From contig DKJL01000010.1 in NCBI GenBank assembly GCA_002454815.1, positions 124,001 through 188,000 on the forward strand: a DNA stretch of 64,000 nt. The letters are read 5' to 3'. The stretch comes from Flavobacteriales bacterium UBA6693. GTDB taxonomy: Bacteria; Bacteroidota; Bacteroidia; Flavobacteriales; Weeksellaceae. Below, one piece after another: positions 17,901-26,707 of this stretch (its first letter is position 1; every line of letters begins with the position of its first letter). A program made the translations under genes and the position numbers. The notes beneath the pieces are model-generated. The model had not been told where the DNA came from, searched no databases, and saw only the letters and a list, made by a program, of their open reading frames with translations.

Positions 17901-19229
17901 ATGCGCACAAAATCAGTCGGAAAGAAGAAAATAAATATTGTCACCCTGGGCTGCTCGAAAAATGTCTACGACTCGGAAGTGCTGATGGGCCAGCTCCAGG
18001 CCAACGGTAAAGAAGTGGTACATGAAGACCGTGGCGATATCGTCGTTATTAATACCTGTGGTTTTATCGACAATGCCAAAGAAGAATCCATCAATACGAT
18101 CCTGGATTTTGTGGAAGCCAAAAATCGGGGCGAGGTGGAAAAAGTTTATGTTACCGGCTGTCTTTCCGAGCGTTACAAACCCGATCTGGTAAGAGAAATT
18201 CCCGATGTAGACCAATATTTCGGCACGCGCGATCTGCCAATTTTATTGAAACATCTCGGTGCCGATTATAAACATGAGCTGGTAGGAGAGCGTCTTACCA
18301 CGACGCCAAAACATTATGCTTACCTGAAAATTGCGGAAGGCTGTGATCGTCCCTGCTCATTCTGCGCCATCCCGCTGATGCGCGGAAAAAATATTTCCAC
18401 GCCGATCGAAAACCTGGTCATCGAGGCTGAAAAATTAGCCAAAAAAGGCGTAAAAGAATTAATACTGATCGCGCAGGATCTTACTTATTACGGTCTTGAT
18501 ATTTATAAAAAACGGGCGCTCGGCGATCTGTTGCTTCGTCTCGTGAAAGTAGAAGGCATTGAATGGATCCGTCTGCATTACGCTTTCCCCACCGGTTTTC
18601 CGGAAGACGTGCTGGAAATCATTAAAAACGAACGTAAAGTCTGTAACTATATCGATATACCGCTGCAACACATCAATTCAGATATTCTGAAAGCGATGAA
18701 GCGCGGAACATCGCACGAAAAAACCAACGCACTACTCGACAAGTTCCGTGAGAAAGTGCCGGATATGGCGATCCGCACCACGCTGATTGTAGGTTTTCCG
18801 GGTGAAACTGAAGAGCGTTTTCAGGAGCTGAAAGAATGGGTGCGCACACAGCGGTTCGACCGGTTGGGCTGCTTTACTTATTCGCATGAAGAAAATACAA
18901 CCGCCTTTGTCCTGGAAGACGATGTGGCGCAGGAAGTGAAGGAAGCGCGCGTAGAGGAAATTATGGAACTGCAGTCGCAGATCTCCTGGGAGAAAAACCA
19001 AGAGCGTATCGGCAAGGTGTACCGCTGTATTTTCGACCGTAAAGAAGGCAACTATTTCGTGGGTCGGACCGAGTTCGATTCACCGGACGTTGACAACACC
19101 GTTTTGGTCGATGCCACCGACACTTATCTTTCCATTGGCGATTTTGCCGATGTACGGATTTCCTCCGCAGAAGAGTTTGATCTGTATGGCGACTTGGTTG
19201 AAACGGAGGTTTATCAACCTTTACATTAA
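17901..19229 (+). CDS. rimO: Ribosomal protein S12 methylthiotransferase RimO
   Basis: 442 residues, usual RimO length. The N-terminal UPF0004 domain has Cys18, Cys53 and Cys87 for the first iron-sulfur cluster; the radical SAM motif CDRPCSFC supplies Cys148, Cys152 and Cys155; a C-terminal TRAM domain binds the substrate. RimO adds a methylthio group to an aspartate of ribosomal protein S12. The opening VTLGCSKNVYDSEVLMGQL identifies RimO rather than the tRNA enzyme MiaB. A terminator follows at once. Confidence 0.95.
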   Translation: MRTKSVGKKKINIVTLGCSKNVYDSEVLMGQLQANGKEVVHEDRGDIVVINTCGFIDNAKEESINTILDFVEAKNRGEVEKVYVTGCLSERYKPDLVREIPDVDQYFGTRDLPILLKHLGADYKHELVGERLTTTPKHYAYLKIAEGCDRPCSFCAIPLMRGKNISTPIENLVIEAEKLAKKGVKELILIAQDLTYYGLDIYKKRALGDLLLRLVKVEGIEWIRLHYAFPTGFPEDVLEIIKNERKVCNYIDIPLQHINSDILKAMKRGTSHEKTNALLDKFREKVPDMAIRTTLIVGFPGETEERFQELKEWVRTQRFDRLGCFTYSHEENTTAFVLEDDVAQEVKEARVEEIMELQSQISWEKNQERIGKVYRCIFDRKEGNYFVGRTEFDSPDVDNTVLVDATDTYLSIGDFADVRISSAEEFDLYGDLVETEVYQPLH

Positions 19230-19250
19230 GAAAAATACTTACTTTAAACG

Positions 19251-19285
19251 AAAACACTCCTGAATCACTCGGGAGTGTTTTTTAT
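19251..19285 (+). terminator. Intrinsic terminator after rimO
   Basis: AAAACACTCC at 19251-19260 pairs with GGAGTGTTTT at 19272-19281; an AT-rich, T-rich run follows. It ends the rimO transcript 21 bases after the stop. Confidence 0.85.
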
Positions 19286-19540
19286 TTGTTAAAATGCTTG
19301 TTTTTAACGGTTTATCATTAAAATTTGGGATAATTATGCAATACGTTGTTAATTAATTTAACAACTGAGAACTGGTTTTAACACAATTTAAGAAACGCTG
19401 TAAATAGCGATGATCAGCCAGTTTGAAAGCGTCATTAACACAACATTAAGAATTCCTTGGGAAACTTTAACATATTGATTGTGCTACGAGATGGTTTCGA
19501 AATAAATTTGCCGAGTCAAAACCCATAAAAAATATTCAAA
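19286..19540. other. Gene-free spacer with repeated TTAACA sites before rlpA
   Basis: No gene is seen between rimO and rlpA. The stretch holds a perfect 8-base inverted repeat (GTTGTTAA at 19345-19352, TTAACAAC at 19358-19365), two near-identical direct repeats (19378-19394 and 19435-19452, both TTAACACAA plus TTAAGAA) and a further TTAACA near 19466. The sites lie upstream of the rlpA promoter and may be operators for an unknown regulator. Confidence 0.45.
19479..19510 (+). promoter_or_regulatory. Promoter of the rlpA-like gene
   Basis: TTG at 19479-19481 and TAAATTTG at 19503-19510 are 21 bases apart, matching the Bacteroidota -33/-7 pattern. The expected start site leaves a leader of about 25 bases before the ATG at 19541. 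Confidence 0.75.
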
Positions 19541-19921
19541 ATGGTGAAAAGAGCAATTCTCGTAGTCATCGCGATGATTTCAACACTCGGGATCTATTCC
19601 TTTAACAAGGATAATGCCGATGAAACACGAACAAGTTTTGCGTCGTATTACCACGACAAATTTAACGGCAGGAAGACTGCCAGCGGAGACATCTTCGATA
19701 ACTCGAAACTTACTGCCGCCAACCGTTCACTTCCTTTCGGAACGAAGCTGAAAGTAACCAACCTCAGAACCGGCAAAAGCGTTATTGTAGAAGTGAATGA
19801 CCGCGGACCTTATCACTCTTCGCGTGTGCTGGATCTTTCCAAAGCTGCCTTCGAAGAAATCGGTAATCCTGCCCGCGGCACGATGCCGGTAGAATATGAA
19901 ATCCTGGACGAGGAATCCTAA
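19541..19921 (+). CDS. RlpA-like double-psi beta-barrel protein
   Basis: 126 residues. An N-terminal hydrophobic segment (VKRAILVVIAMISTLGIYSF) is a signal peptide or anchor. The rest is one RlpA-like domain: ASYYHDKFNGRKTASGDIFD, LPFGTKLKVTN, VEVNDRGPYHSSRVLDLS and a final AAFEEIG block. RlpA proteins bind or cleave peptidoglycan lacking stem peptides. The SPOR domain of long RlpA proteins is absent, which is common for the short form in this group. Flanked by its own promoter and terminator, so it is monocistronic. Confidence 0.85.
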   Translation: MVKRAILVVIAMISTLGIYSFNKDNADETRTSFASYYHDKFNGRKTASGDIFDNSKLTAANRSLPFGTKLKVTNLRTGKSVIVEVNDRGPYHSSRVLDLSKAAFEEIGNPARGTMPVEYEILDEES

Positions 19922-19942
19922 ATTTTCGTCTTTCCAAAAAGT

Positions 19943-19976
19943 AAAGCCGACTCTGCAGAGAGTCGGCTTTTTTGTT
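19943..19976 (+). terminator. Strong intrinsic terminator after the rlpA-like gene
   Basis: A perfect 12-base stem (AAAGCCGACTCT at 19943-19954, AGAGTCGGCTTT at 19959-19970) with a 4-base loop is followed by T residues. Confidence 0.92.
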
Positions 19977-19979
19977 AAA

Positions 19980-20160
19980 ACCCTACCGGTTTAAAAGCAC
20001 TGCCTCGTCATCCCGTGGCAGATGCCGTGCCCGGAATTTTAGCCCCGGGTGGAGCAACTGTTTGAGCTCTCCGGCGCCAAAGCGACGGAAGCGAGTGCGG
20101 AAGACGGGCCCGGTTAGTGGAACAGAAGACGGCACTTCGGGCTCCTAAAAGCAAAGCTTC
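19980..20160. other. GC-rich gene-free element between convergent genes
   Basis: About 180 bases much richer in G and C than the surroundings, with purine-rich runs such as GCGACGGAAGCGAGTGCGG and several short self-complementary words (CCCGGG, GAGCTC, GGCGCC, GGGCCC). No reading frame with protein character is visible. It sits downstream of both the rlpA-like gene and exonuclease III. It could be a repeat element or a structured RNA; a similar purine-rich GCG/GAGCGAGG style sequence occurs at 38585-38655. Confidence 0.4.
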
Positions 20161-20184
20161 AATCTTTTTTAAAAGCTTGAAGGT

Positions 20185-20952
20185 TTATTTTTGAGAAAAC
20201 TCCACCATCACCGGACAGTGGTCGGAATGCATGGCTTCCTTTAATATGACCGCGCGGGACATGCGGTGATGCATTTCGTAGGAAACAAAATTATAATCCA
20301 GACGCCAGCCTTTATTGCGGGCGCGCGAGTTCTGCCGATAGCTCCACCAGGAATAGTGATCCGGCTCGTCGTTGAAGTGGCGGAAGCTGTCCACAAGTTC
20401 ACACTCCACGAGAAACTGTGTCATCCACGCTCTCTCCATGGGCAAAAATCCCGAGGTGTTTTTCAGGCCAATTGGGTTGTGAATGTCGATTTCCTGATGA
20501 CAGATATTGAAATCACCGCAAATCACGAGGTTTGGAATGGTCTTTTTTAAATTTTTAATATAATGCAGAAAATTATTACAGAAGTCCATCTTGTAGCCCA
20601 GTCTCTCAGCATTGGACGCTGACGGGACATAGACGGAAATAACGGAAAAACCGTCGAAATCAGCGCGGATAATGCGGCCTTCAGAATCATAATGTTCGAT
20701 ACCGCAGCCATATTCTACATGAAAGGGCGGTATTTTGGTGGCGATTCCCACACCGGAGTAGCCTTTGCGCTGCGCACTGTGCCAATAGCTGTGATAACCT
20801 ACTTTTTGCAGGATGTCGATGTCAATCTGGTCATTGCGGGCTTTGCTTTCCTGAATGCAGATTATATCAGGATCTGCGGTCTGCAGCCAGCCCAGAAAAT
20901 CTTTGGTAAAGGCCGCACGGATGCCGTTAACATTATAGGAAATGATTCTCAT
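20185..20952 (-). CDS. xth: Exodeoxyribonuclease III
   Basis: 255 residues from the ATG at 20952; an upstream in-frame start would add 15 residues across the promoter. MRIISYNVNGIRAA, ICIQESKA, SGVGIATK, CGDFNICHQEIDI and the final SDHCPVMVEF with the catalytic histidine mark an EEP-family ExoIII/ExoA. It cuts DNA at abasic sites in base excision repair and trims 3' ends. Its own promoter separates it from porX. Confidence 0.93.
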   Translation of the reverse strand: MRIISYNVNGIRAAFTKDFLGWLQTADPDIICIQESKARNDQIDIDILQKVGYHSYWHSAQRKGYSGVGIATKIPPFHVEYGCGIEHYDSEGRIIRADFDGFSVISVYVPSASNAERLGYKMDFCNNFLHYIKNLKKTIPNLVICGDFNICHQEIDIHNPIGLKNTSGFLPMERAWMTQFLVECELVDSFRHFNDEPDHYSWWSYRQNSRARNKGWRLDYNFVSYEMHHRMSRAVILKEAMHSDHCPVMVEFSQK

Positions 20953-20969
20953 TAAAAAATAAAATTTGT

Positions 20970-20997
20970 CAAAAATACGATATCTGTGTAAAGACAA
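20970..20997 (-). promoter_or_regulatory. Promoter of xth
   Basis: On the minus strand, TTG (20997-20995) and TATTTTTG (20977-20970) are 17 bases apart, matching the Bacteroidota pattern; the start codon at 20952 lies 17 bases after the box. Confidence 0.7.
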
Positions 20998-21017
20998 GAT
21001 TTATTTAAATAAAAAAA

Positions 21018-21044
21018 GCGGAGGAAACCAATGATTTCCCCCGC
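21018..21044 (-). terminator. Intrinsic terminator after porX
   Basis: Read on the minus strand, GCGGGGGAAA and TTTCCTCCGC form a stem (one mismatch) followed by a run of T. It lies between the porX stop and the xth promoter. Confidence 0.8.
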
Positions 21045-21076
21045 CTCAGAACCTAAATCAAATAAACTATGAAAAA

Positions 21077-22618
21077 CTATTTAGGCTCTAAAACACAGAT
21101 CGGAATAATACATTCTTCCAGCGAGATGCCGCCGTGCTGATAGGTTTCCTTATAATAATTCACAAAATGATTATAGTTTTTCGGATAAGCTAAAAAAGTG
21201 TTGTTTTTTGCAAATATATATTTAGAACTCAAATTTCCTTTTGGTAAAAATAATTTTTCAGGGTTCGTCACGGCCCACACATCGCTGTTTTCGTAGGTAA
21301 GGCTGCGGCCGGTTTTGTAACGGATGTTGGTAGAAGTTTCCCGGTCGCCTACCACTTTGCTCGGTTTTTTTACATAGATGGTGCCGTGGTCTGTAGTGAG
21401 TACAAGTTTGAATCCGTTTTCTGCAGCAGTTTTAATAATTTTCAGCAGTGAGGAGTTCTCAAACCAGTTATAGGTGAGTGAACGGAACGTTTTATCATCC
21501 CTAATCAGTTGGTTTACAATAACATTGTCAGTCTTTGCGTGCGAAAGAATGTCGATAAAATTATATACAATTACGAGCAGATCGTTGCTTTTGTGTTGAT
21601 TAAAATCTTCCAGGATTTTACGTTCAAAGTCGGCATTCAGGATTTTCAGGTATTTCATGCTCCTGCCGGAAAGTCCCAAACGTTTCATCTGGTCTTCCAG
21701 AAAATCGCGCTCGTGTTCATTTTTATTGCCTTCTTCATTGTCATTGAACCAGTATTGCGGAAATCTTTTTTCGATCTCGCTCGGCATCAATCCGGCGAAA
21801 AAGGAATTACGCGCGTACTGTGTAGCGGTGGGCAGAATGCTGTAATAATAATCTTCCGACGTCTTATTATAGAACTTGGTAAACAAAGGCTCGATCACTT
21901 TCCACTGGTCATAGCGCAGATTGTCGATCATCAGCAGCAATACTTTTTCGTTTTCCACCTCCGGTTTTACTTTTTCTTTAAACAGAGTGTGGCTCATCAT
22001 CGGTTTGTCGGAAGACTGAAGCCAGTCCTCGTAATTATTCTCGATGAACTTGGCAAACTGAATATTAGCTTCTTCCTTTTGAGACTGCAACAAATCAGCA
22101 AATTCATTATCAAAAACGCGATCGAATTTTATTTCCCAGTTCAGGATTTTCTTATAATATTCGGCCCATTCCTGATAGGTTTTCAGGTAAGAAAGTTCCA
22201 TCGAAAGATTCCGGAATTCCTGCTGATATTCCAGGATCGTTTTCTGTTCTACCAGGGTTTCTTCCTGCAGGTTTTTTTTCAGCGACAGCAATACCTGGTT
22301 GGGATTCACCGGTTTCAGGATATAATCGGCGATCTGCGAGCCGATGGCCTGTTCCATAATCTGCTCCTCTTCATTTTTGGTCACCATCACGATTTTGATG
22401 GCCGAATCAATGTTTTTAATCATCGGAATGGCTTCCAGTCCCGATATTCCGGGCATGTTTTCGTCCAGCAGAGCCAGCTGAAAATTTTCCTTTTCGATCA
22501 TTTCGAGCGCTTCGTTAACGTTGTTAACAGGAGTTACTTCGTATCCTTTGTTTTCCAAAAAGACAATATGAGGCTTCAGTAAATCTACTTCATCATCAAT
22601 CCAAATCAATTTTGACAT
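21077..22618 (-). CDS. porX: PorX, T9SS response regulator with PglZ-like phosphatase domain
   Basis: 513 residues from the ATG at 22618 (ten upstream in-frame codons reach into the leader hairpin). Residues 1-120 form a receiver domain: LIWIDDE at the N-terminus, Asp52 in LLDENMPG as phospho-acceptor, and VMVTKNEEE. The rest is a PglZ/alkaline-phosphatase-like domain (LLMIDNLRYDQW, ILPTATQYARNSFFAG, LVLTTDHGTIYVKKP with the metal-binding DH pair). PorX is known to control T9SS genes with PorY and to cleave oligonucleotides. Two T9SS-tagged proteins occur in this window. Confidence 0.93.
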   Translation of the reverse strand: MSKLIWIDDEVDLLKPHIVFLENKGYEVTPVNNVNEALEMIEKENFQLALLDENMPGISGLEAIPMIKNIDSAIKIVMVTKNEEEQIMEQAIGSQIADYILKPVNPNQVLLSLKKNLQEETLVEQKTILEYQQEFRNLSMELSYLKTYQEWAEYYKKILNWEIKFDRVFDNEFADLLQSQKEEANIQFAKFIENNYEDWLQSSDKPMMSHTLFKEKVKPEVENEKVLLLMIDNLRYDQWKVIEPLFTKFYNKTSEDYYYSILPTATQYARNSFFAGLMPSEIEKRFPQYWFNDNEEGNKNEHERDFLEDQMKRLGLSGRSMKYLKILNADFERKILEDFNQHKSNDLLVIVYNFIDILSHAKTDNVIVNQLIRDDKTFRSLTYNWFENSSLLKIIKTAAENGFKLVLTTDHGTIYVKKPSKVVGDRETSTNIRYKTGRSLTYENSDVWAVTNPEKLFLPKGNLSSKYIFAKNNTFLAYPKNYNHFVNYYKETYQHGGISLEECIIPICVLEPK

Positions 22619-22642
22619 ACCGTATTTCAGTTTTAATGTACT

Positions 22643-22677
22643 CGGCAAAACGGGCTCCCTTCAGTGGGAATTTGCCG
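22643..22677 (-). other. Leader hairpin in the porX 5' region
   Basis: CGGCAAA at 22643-22649 and TTTGCCG at 22671-22677 are perfect inverted repeats, with an inner TCCC/GGGA pair. The hairpin lies between the -7 box and the porX start, so it would be in the mRNA leader. A regulatory role is a guess. Confidence 0.45.
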
Positions 22678-22689
22678 TGCTTACCGCCT

Positions 22690-22697
22690 CAAAAATA
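22690..22697 (-). promoter_or_regulatory. -7 promoter box of porX
   Basis: TATTTTTG on the minus strand fits TAnnTTTG and lies 71 bases before the porX start. A TTG occurs 14 bases further upstream, closer than usual, so the -33 part is doubtful. Confidence 0.5.
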
Positions 22698-22813
22698 CAA
22701 TCTTTAACTGCCAACTTTTATGTAAATTCAAGTTAAAATTGAGTTAAAGTCGGCCCGCATTCGCTCTTTTTAATAGAATTTATTCGACGGTCCGAGCTCA
22801 GGAAGCAATTGTC

Positions 22814-22821
22814 TAAATTTG
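22814..22821 (+). promoter_or_regulatory. -7 promoter box of the HD phosphohydrolase gene
   Basis: TAAATTTG is a full match to TAnnTTTG, 29 bases before the ATG at 22851. An apparent TTG start at 22809 overlaps this box and was not used. Confidence 0.55.
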
Positions 22822-22850
22822 CCCTGCGTTTTTTATTCAATCAGCATTCT

Positions 22851-24065
22851 ATGACAAACAAATTCAAGATTATCAACGATCCGGTACACGGCTTCATCAG
22901 TTTGCCGCACGAAATTCTTTTCGATGTTATAGAACATCCTTATTTCCAGCGGCTGCGCCGAATTTCGCAAACGGGGTTATTGAATTTAATATTTCCCGGC
23001 GCCACACACACTCGTTTTCATCATGCTTTGGGCGCGATGCATCTGATGTTTACAGCCTTGGAAACTTTAAAACTGAAAGGCGTAGAGATCACGAAAGAAG
23101 AAGAAAAAGGTGCGATGCTGGCGATTTTGTTGCATGATATCGGTCACGGACCCTTTTCCCACGCCCTGGAAAGTATGCTGATGGACGACTGGCATCACGA
23201 AAAACTTTCGCTGCTGCTGATGCAAGAGATGAACACGCAGTTCGGTGGTCAGCTCTCGCTCGCCATCGAAATGTTTCAGGGCCGCTATCACCGCAAATTT
23301 TTCAATCAGCTTATTTCCTCGCAACTCGATGTCGACCGTTTGGATTACCTGAAACGCGACAGTTTCTACACCGGCGTCGCCGAAGGCAACGTGAATACGC
23401 AGCGCATCATTTCGATGATGAATGTGGCGGGCGACGAACTGGTGATCGATGCGAAAGGAATTTATTCCATCGAAAATTTTCTCACCGCGCGGATGTTTAT
23501 GTATTGGCAGGTATATTACCATAAAACTGCGGCCATCGCTGAATTTCTTTTAGTGAAGATCTTGAGCCGCGCCAAGCAACTTGTTTCTGACGGTGCAACT
23601 TTGCCGGCGTCGGAAAATCTGTCGTATTTCTTAAAGCGAAGTCCGGATCAGTCGGCGACCGCGGAAGATCTGCAGCGCTTCACAGAGCTGGACGATAATG
23701 ATGTCATTCAGGCAATTAAATTTTGGACGAAAAGTAAAGATGTAGTACTGGCCTACCTTTGTAACGCTGTGATTGAACGCAAATTTCCCAAAACCATCAT
23801 CTCTTCGCAGCCGTTTGAAGAGCAATTTATTGCGGAAAAAATGAGAAAAACCGAGGCTAAATACGGTGAAGGCGCCGGGCAGGAACTCGTCAGCCAGCTT
23901 ACGCGACAGCTTTTACCTTACAATTCCGGACAGCAACCCATCTGTCTGCGGCAAAGAGACGGATCGACCGTACGTCTGGATGAATCGGAAAACCAGATAC
24001 TGTCGTCTTTTATTAATCAGCCGAACACAAAATACATTTTATCCTTCCCACGAAATCTGGATTGA
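22851..24065 (+). CDS. HD-domain phosphohydrolase, SAMHD1/dGTPase-like
   Basis: 404 residues from the ATG at 22851. NDPVHGFISLP, HPYFQRLRRISQTGL, GATHTRFHHALGAMHL, LLHDIGHGPFSHALE and SSQLDVDRLDYLKRDS give the metal-binding His and Asp residues of HD-domain triphosphohydrolases. Relatives cleave deoxynucleoside triphosphates. The natural substrate of this bacterial branch is not known. It is transcribed away from porX, from a shared 232-base region. Confidence 0.88.
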   Translation: MTNKFKIINDPVHGFISLPHEILFDVIEHPYFQRLRRISQTGLLNLIFPGATHTRFHHALGAMHLMFTALETLKLKGVEITKEEEKGAMLAILLHDIGHGPFSHALESMLMDDWHHEKLSLLLMQEMNTQFGGQLSLAIEMFQGRYHRKFFNQLISSQLDVDRLDYLKRDSFYTGVAEGNVNTQRIISMMNVAGDELVIDAKGIYSIENFLTARMFMYWQVYYHKTAAIAEFLLVKILSRAKQLVSDGATLPASENLSYFLKRSPDQSATAEDLQRFTELDDNDVIQAIKFWTKSKDVVLAYLCNAVIERKFPKTIISSQPFEEQFIAEKMRKTEAKYGEGAGQELVSQLTRQLLPYNSGQQPICLRQRDGSTVRLDESENQILSSFINQPNTKYILSFPRNLD

Positions 24066-24271
24066 TCTTTTGTTTTAAATATTTATTCAACCAAAAATTT
24101 TGTGTTTAGCAGTTATCTTTTTTCGTGGAGAAACTAATGTGGCGTTCACTTAATAGAATGCTATTTCTTCTTTTTATATTTGAACATATTGGCCACTAAT
24201 TTTGTGACAGTTGTGCTGTTTCAGGCAATTTTCTCAAAAGTTAAAAAATATCATAATATTTCATATTTTCC

Positions 24272-24279
24272 TATCTTTG
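24272..24279 (+). promoter_or_regulatory. -7 promoter box of lpxD, 6 bases from the start codon
   Basis: TATCTTTG fits TAnnTTTG. Only 6 bases separate it from the ATG at 24286, so the transcript probably begins at or beside the start codon. Other boxes of this type (24197-24204) lie upstream and could give a longer leader. Confidence 0.55.
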
Positions 24280-24285
24280 CCGGAT

Positions 24286-25317
24286 ATGGAGTTTACCGCA
24301 GCGCAGATAGCGAATTTTATTAATGGCCGTATAATTGGCGACGAACAAGCTTTGATAACAGGCGTTTCGCCGATAGAAAGTGGTGAAGAAGGGCATTTGT
24401 CATTCGTAGCACAGCAGCGTTTTGCCGACCGTATCGCTGAGTCGAAATGTTCCGTCATCATTGTCTCCGAAAATTTACTTACCGATCAGCAGTACGCTCC
24501 CACGATTATCGTCGTGGAAGATGCTTATCTGTCCTTTCAGGTGCTGATGAACCTTTACCAGGAAATGCAGGACAAACGGTCCGGCATTGAGCAGGGCGCA
24601 GTGTTTCACGAAAGTGCCACAGTGGGAGAGAACGTGTATGTGGGCGCTTTCACCTGTGTTTCAGAAAAAGTTAAAATCGGTGATGCTACACAGATATATC
24701 CTCAGGTTTATATCGGTAAAAATGTAAAAATCGGTAAAAACTGTGTGTTGTACAGCGGTGTTCGGGTATACGATTACTGTGTGATCGGGGACAACTGTAT
24801 CATTCATTCCAACACGGTGATCGGCTCCGACGGCTTCGGGTTCCAACCCACCAAAGACGGTTATCAGAAAATTCCGCAGCTCGGAAATGTAGTGCTGGAA
24901 GATAACGTAGAAATCGGAAGCAACTGCAGTATTGACCGCGGCACCATCGGGTCTACACTGATCGGGAAAGGAACCAAAATCGACAACCTTATTCAGATTG
25001 CGCACAATGTAAAAATTGGCCAAAACAACGTCATTGCAGCGCAGGCCGGTATTGCCGGTTCAACTATAATTGGCGACTGGAATCAAATCGGTGGTCAGGC
25101 TGGAGTAGTCGGTCACATCAAGATAGGAAATCAGGTGAAAGTGCAGGCACAAAGCGGCGTGAATGCCTCTGCCAAAGATGGTGAAGTTCTCTACGGATCT
25201 CCCGCTATTAATGCCGGTGAATACCGCAGAAATTATGTGCACTTCCGCAATTTCACCGATATTGTAAAAAGAATAAACAACCTCGAAAAAAACTCAAAAG
25301 AGCAACCTAATGAGTGA
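24286..25317 (+). CDS. lpxD: UDP-3-O-acyl-glucosamine N-acyltransferase LpxD
   Basis: 343 residues from the ATG at 24286 (MEFTAAQIANFING is the family start). An N-terminal uridine-binding domain is followed by left-handed beta-helix hexapeptide repeats from about residue 105; IQIAHNVKIG carries the catalytic His, and DGFGFQP is a signature. It adds the second hydroxyacyl chain to the lipid A precursor. It overlaps lpxC/fabZ by 8 bases. A second, shorter LpxD-like gene lies at 28138. Confidence 0.95.
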   Translation: MEFTAAQIANFINGRIIGDEQALITGVSPIESGEEGHLSFVAQQRFADRIAESKCSVIIVSENLLTDQQYAPTIIVVEDAYLSFQVLMNLYQEMQDKRSGIEQGAVFHESATVGENVYVGAFTCVSEKVKIGDATQIYPQVYIGKNVKIGKNCVLYSGVRVYDYCVIGDNCIIHSNTVIGSDGFGFQPTKDGYQKIPQLGNVVLEDNVEIGSNCSIDRGTIGSTLIGKGTKIDNLIQIAHNVKIGQNNVIAAQAGIAGSTIIGDWNQIGGQAGVVGHIKIGNQVKVQAQSGVNASAKDGEVLYGSPAINAGEYRRNYVHFRNFTDIVKRINNLEKNSKEQPNE

Positions 25318-26707
25318 TATGCAAAAAACTTTGAAGGAAGAGATCTCGCTATCGGGAATCGGACTTCACACCGGTCGGCAGGTGACCTTGACGATGAAAC
25401 CGGCCAAAGAAAACACAGGTTTCGTCTTTGTGAGAACGGATCTCGAAGGGCGTCCCCATGTTGAAGCGGACGTTAATTATGTAACGACCACGGAACGTGG
25501 TACAACCTTGGAAAAGTTGGGTGTCCGCATCCATACTTGTGAGCATTTGCTGGCAGCACTTATCGGCTGCGACATCGATAATGCTATCCTGGAAATGAAC
25601 AGCGCCGAACCACCAATTATGGATGGTTCTGCTAAATTTTTTGTCGACGCCATAGAGCGGGCAGGCATACACGAACAGAATACCGCGCGGGAATATCTGG
25701 TGGTGAAAGATGTTCTTACGTACAGCGATCCCGCAACCGGTTCTGAGATTACCATTATTCCGTCTGATAACTACGAAGTGACCACCATGGTGGATTTCGG
25801 CACCAAAGTCTTGGGTACGCAGAACGCAACGATGAAAGATATTTCTGAGTTTAAAACAGAAATTTCTTCAGCGCGTACTTTCAGTTTTTTACACGAACTC
25901 GAGATGCTCCTGGACGCCGGCCTCATCAAAGGTGGCGATATCTCGAACGCGATTGTATATGTCGATAAAGAACTGACTTCCGAAACCTCAGAAAAATTAA
26001 AAAAAGCGTTCGGTAAAGACGAGGTTTCCATCCGCCCGAACGGTATTCTTGATAATTTAACGCTTAATTTTCCGAACGAAGCAGCACGGCATAAGCTGCT
26101 GGACGTGGTCGGAGATCTGGCGTTGGTTGGCGTGAAAATCAAAGGAAAAGTGATTGCCAACAAACCCGGGCATTTCGTCAATACACAATTTGCGAAAAAA
26201 CTGAACCGACAGTGGAAGCTTTACAAGAAAAAGAACGTTCCGGATATCGACATTATGAAGGAACCCGTGTACGACATCAACGGTATTATGCGTTTGATGC
26301 CGCACCGGCCGCCTTTTCTTCTGATTGATAAAATTTTAGAGCTTTCTGATTCTCACGTGGTTGGATTGAAAAACGTCACCATGAATGAGCCGTTTTTCGT
26401 AGGCCACTTCCCCAAAGAACCGGTAATGCCAGGTGTTTTGCAGGTAGAGGCGCTCGCGCAGACGGGGGGAATTCTTGTACTGGCCAGCGTGCCGGATCCC
26501 GAAAATTATTCTACCTATTTCATTAAAATTGATAAAGTTAAATTCAAGAAGAAAGTCGTTCCGGGGGACACGATGGTTTTCAAAATTGAACTGATATCGC
26601 CGATCCGCAGAGGAATCGTGCACATGCAGGGCTTTGGTTACGTGGGCGACAGCGTCGTGGTAGAAGCTGAATTGATGGCTCAGGTAGCAAAAAACAAAAC
26701 CGACTGA
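25310..26707 (+). CDS. lpxC: Bifunctional LpxC deacetylase / FabZ dehydratase
   Basis: 465 residues in two fused enzymes. Residues 1-305 are LpxC: SGIGLHTGRQV, HTCEHLLAALIG with a zinc His at 79, EPPIMDGSA and NEAARHKLLDVVGDL. From about residue 320 a FabZ hot-dog domain follows: PHRPPFLLIDKI with the catalytic His, and GHFPKEPVMPGVLQVEALAQ. LpxC commits the cell to lipid A; FabZ dehydrates hydroxyacyl-ACP, which competes for the same acyl pool. The fusion is typical of Bacteroidota. ATG at 25310 is used; ATG at 25319 is possible. Confidence 0.96.
   Translation: MSDMQKTLKEEISLSGIGLHTGRQVTLTMKPAKENTGFVFVRTDLEGRPHVEADVNYVTTTERGTTLEKLGVRIHTCEHLLAALIGCDIDNAILEMNSAEPPIMDGSAKFFVDAIERAGIHEQNTAREYLVVKDVLTYSDPATGSEITIIPSDNYEVTTMVDFGTKVLGTQNATMKDISEFKTEISSARTFSFLHELEMLLDAGLIKGGDISNAIVYVDKELTSETSEKLKKAFGKDEVSIRPNGILDNLTLNFPNEAARHKLLDVVGDLALVGVKIKGKVIANKPGHFVNTQFAKKLNRQWKLYKKKNVPDIDIMKEPVYDINGIMRLMPHRPPFLLIDKILELSDSHVVGLKNVTMNEPFFVGHFPKEPVMPGVLQVEALAQTGGILVLASVPDPENYSTYFIKIDKVKFKKKVVPGDTMVFKIELISPIRRGIVHMQGFGYVGDSVVVEAELMAQVAKNKTD

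Noticed and set aside
21509..22582. Long open frame on the plus strand opposite porX
   Set aside because: It is the antisense shadow of porX; the translation is Phe/Ile-rich with no family character.
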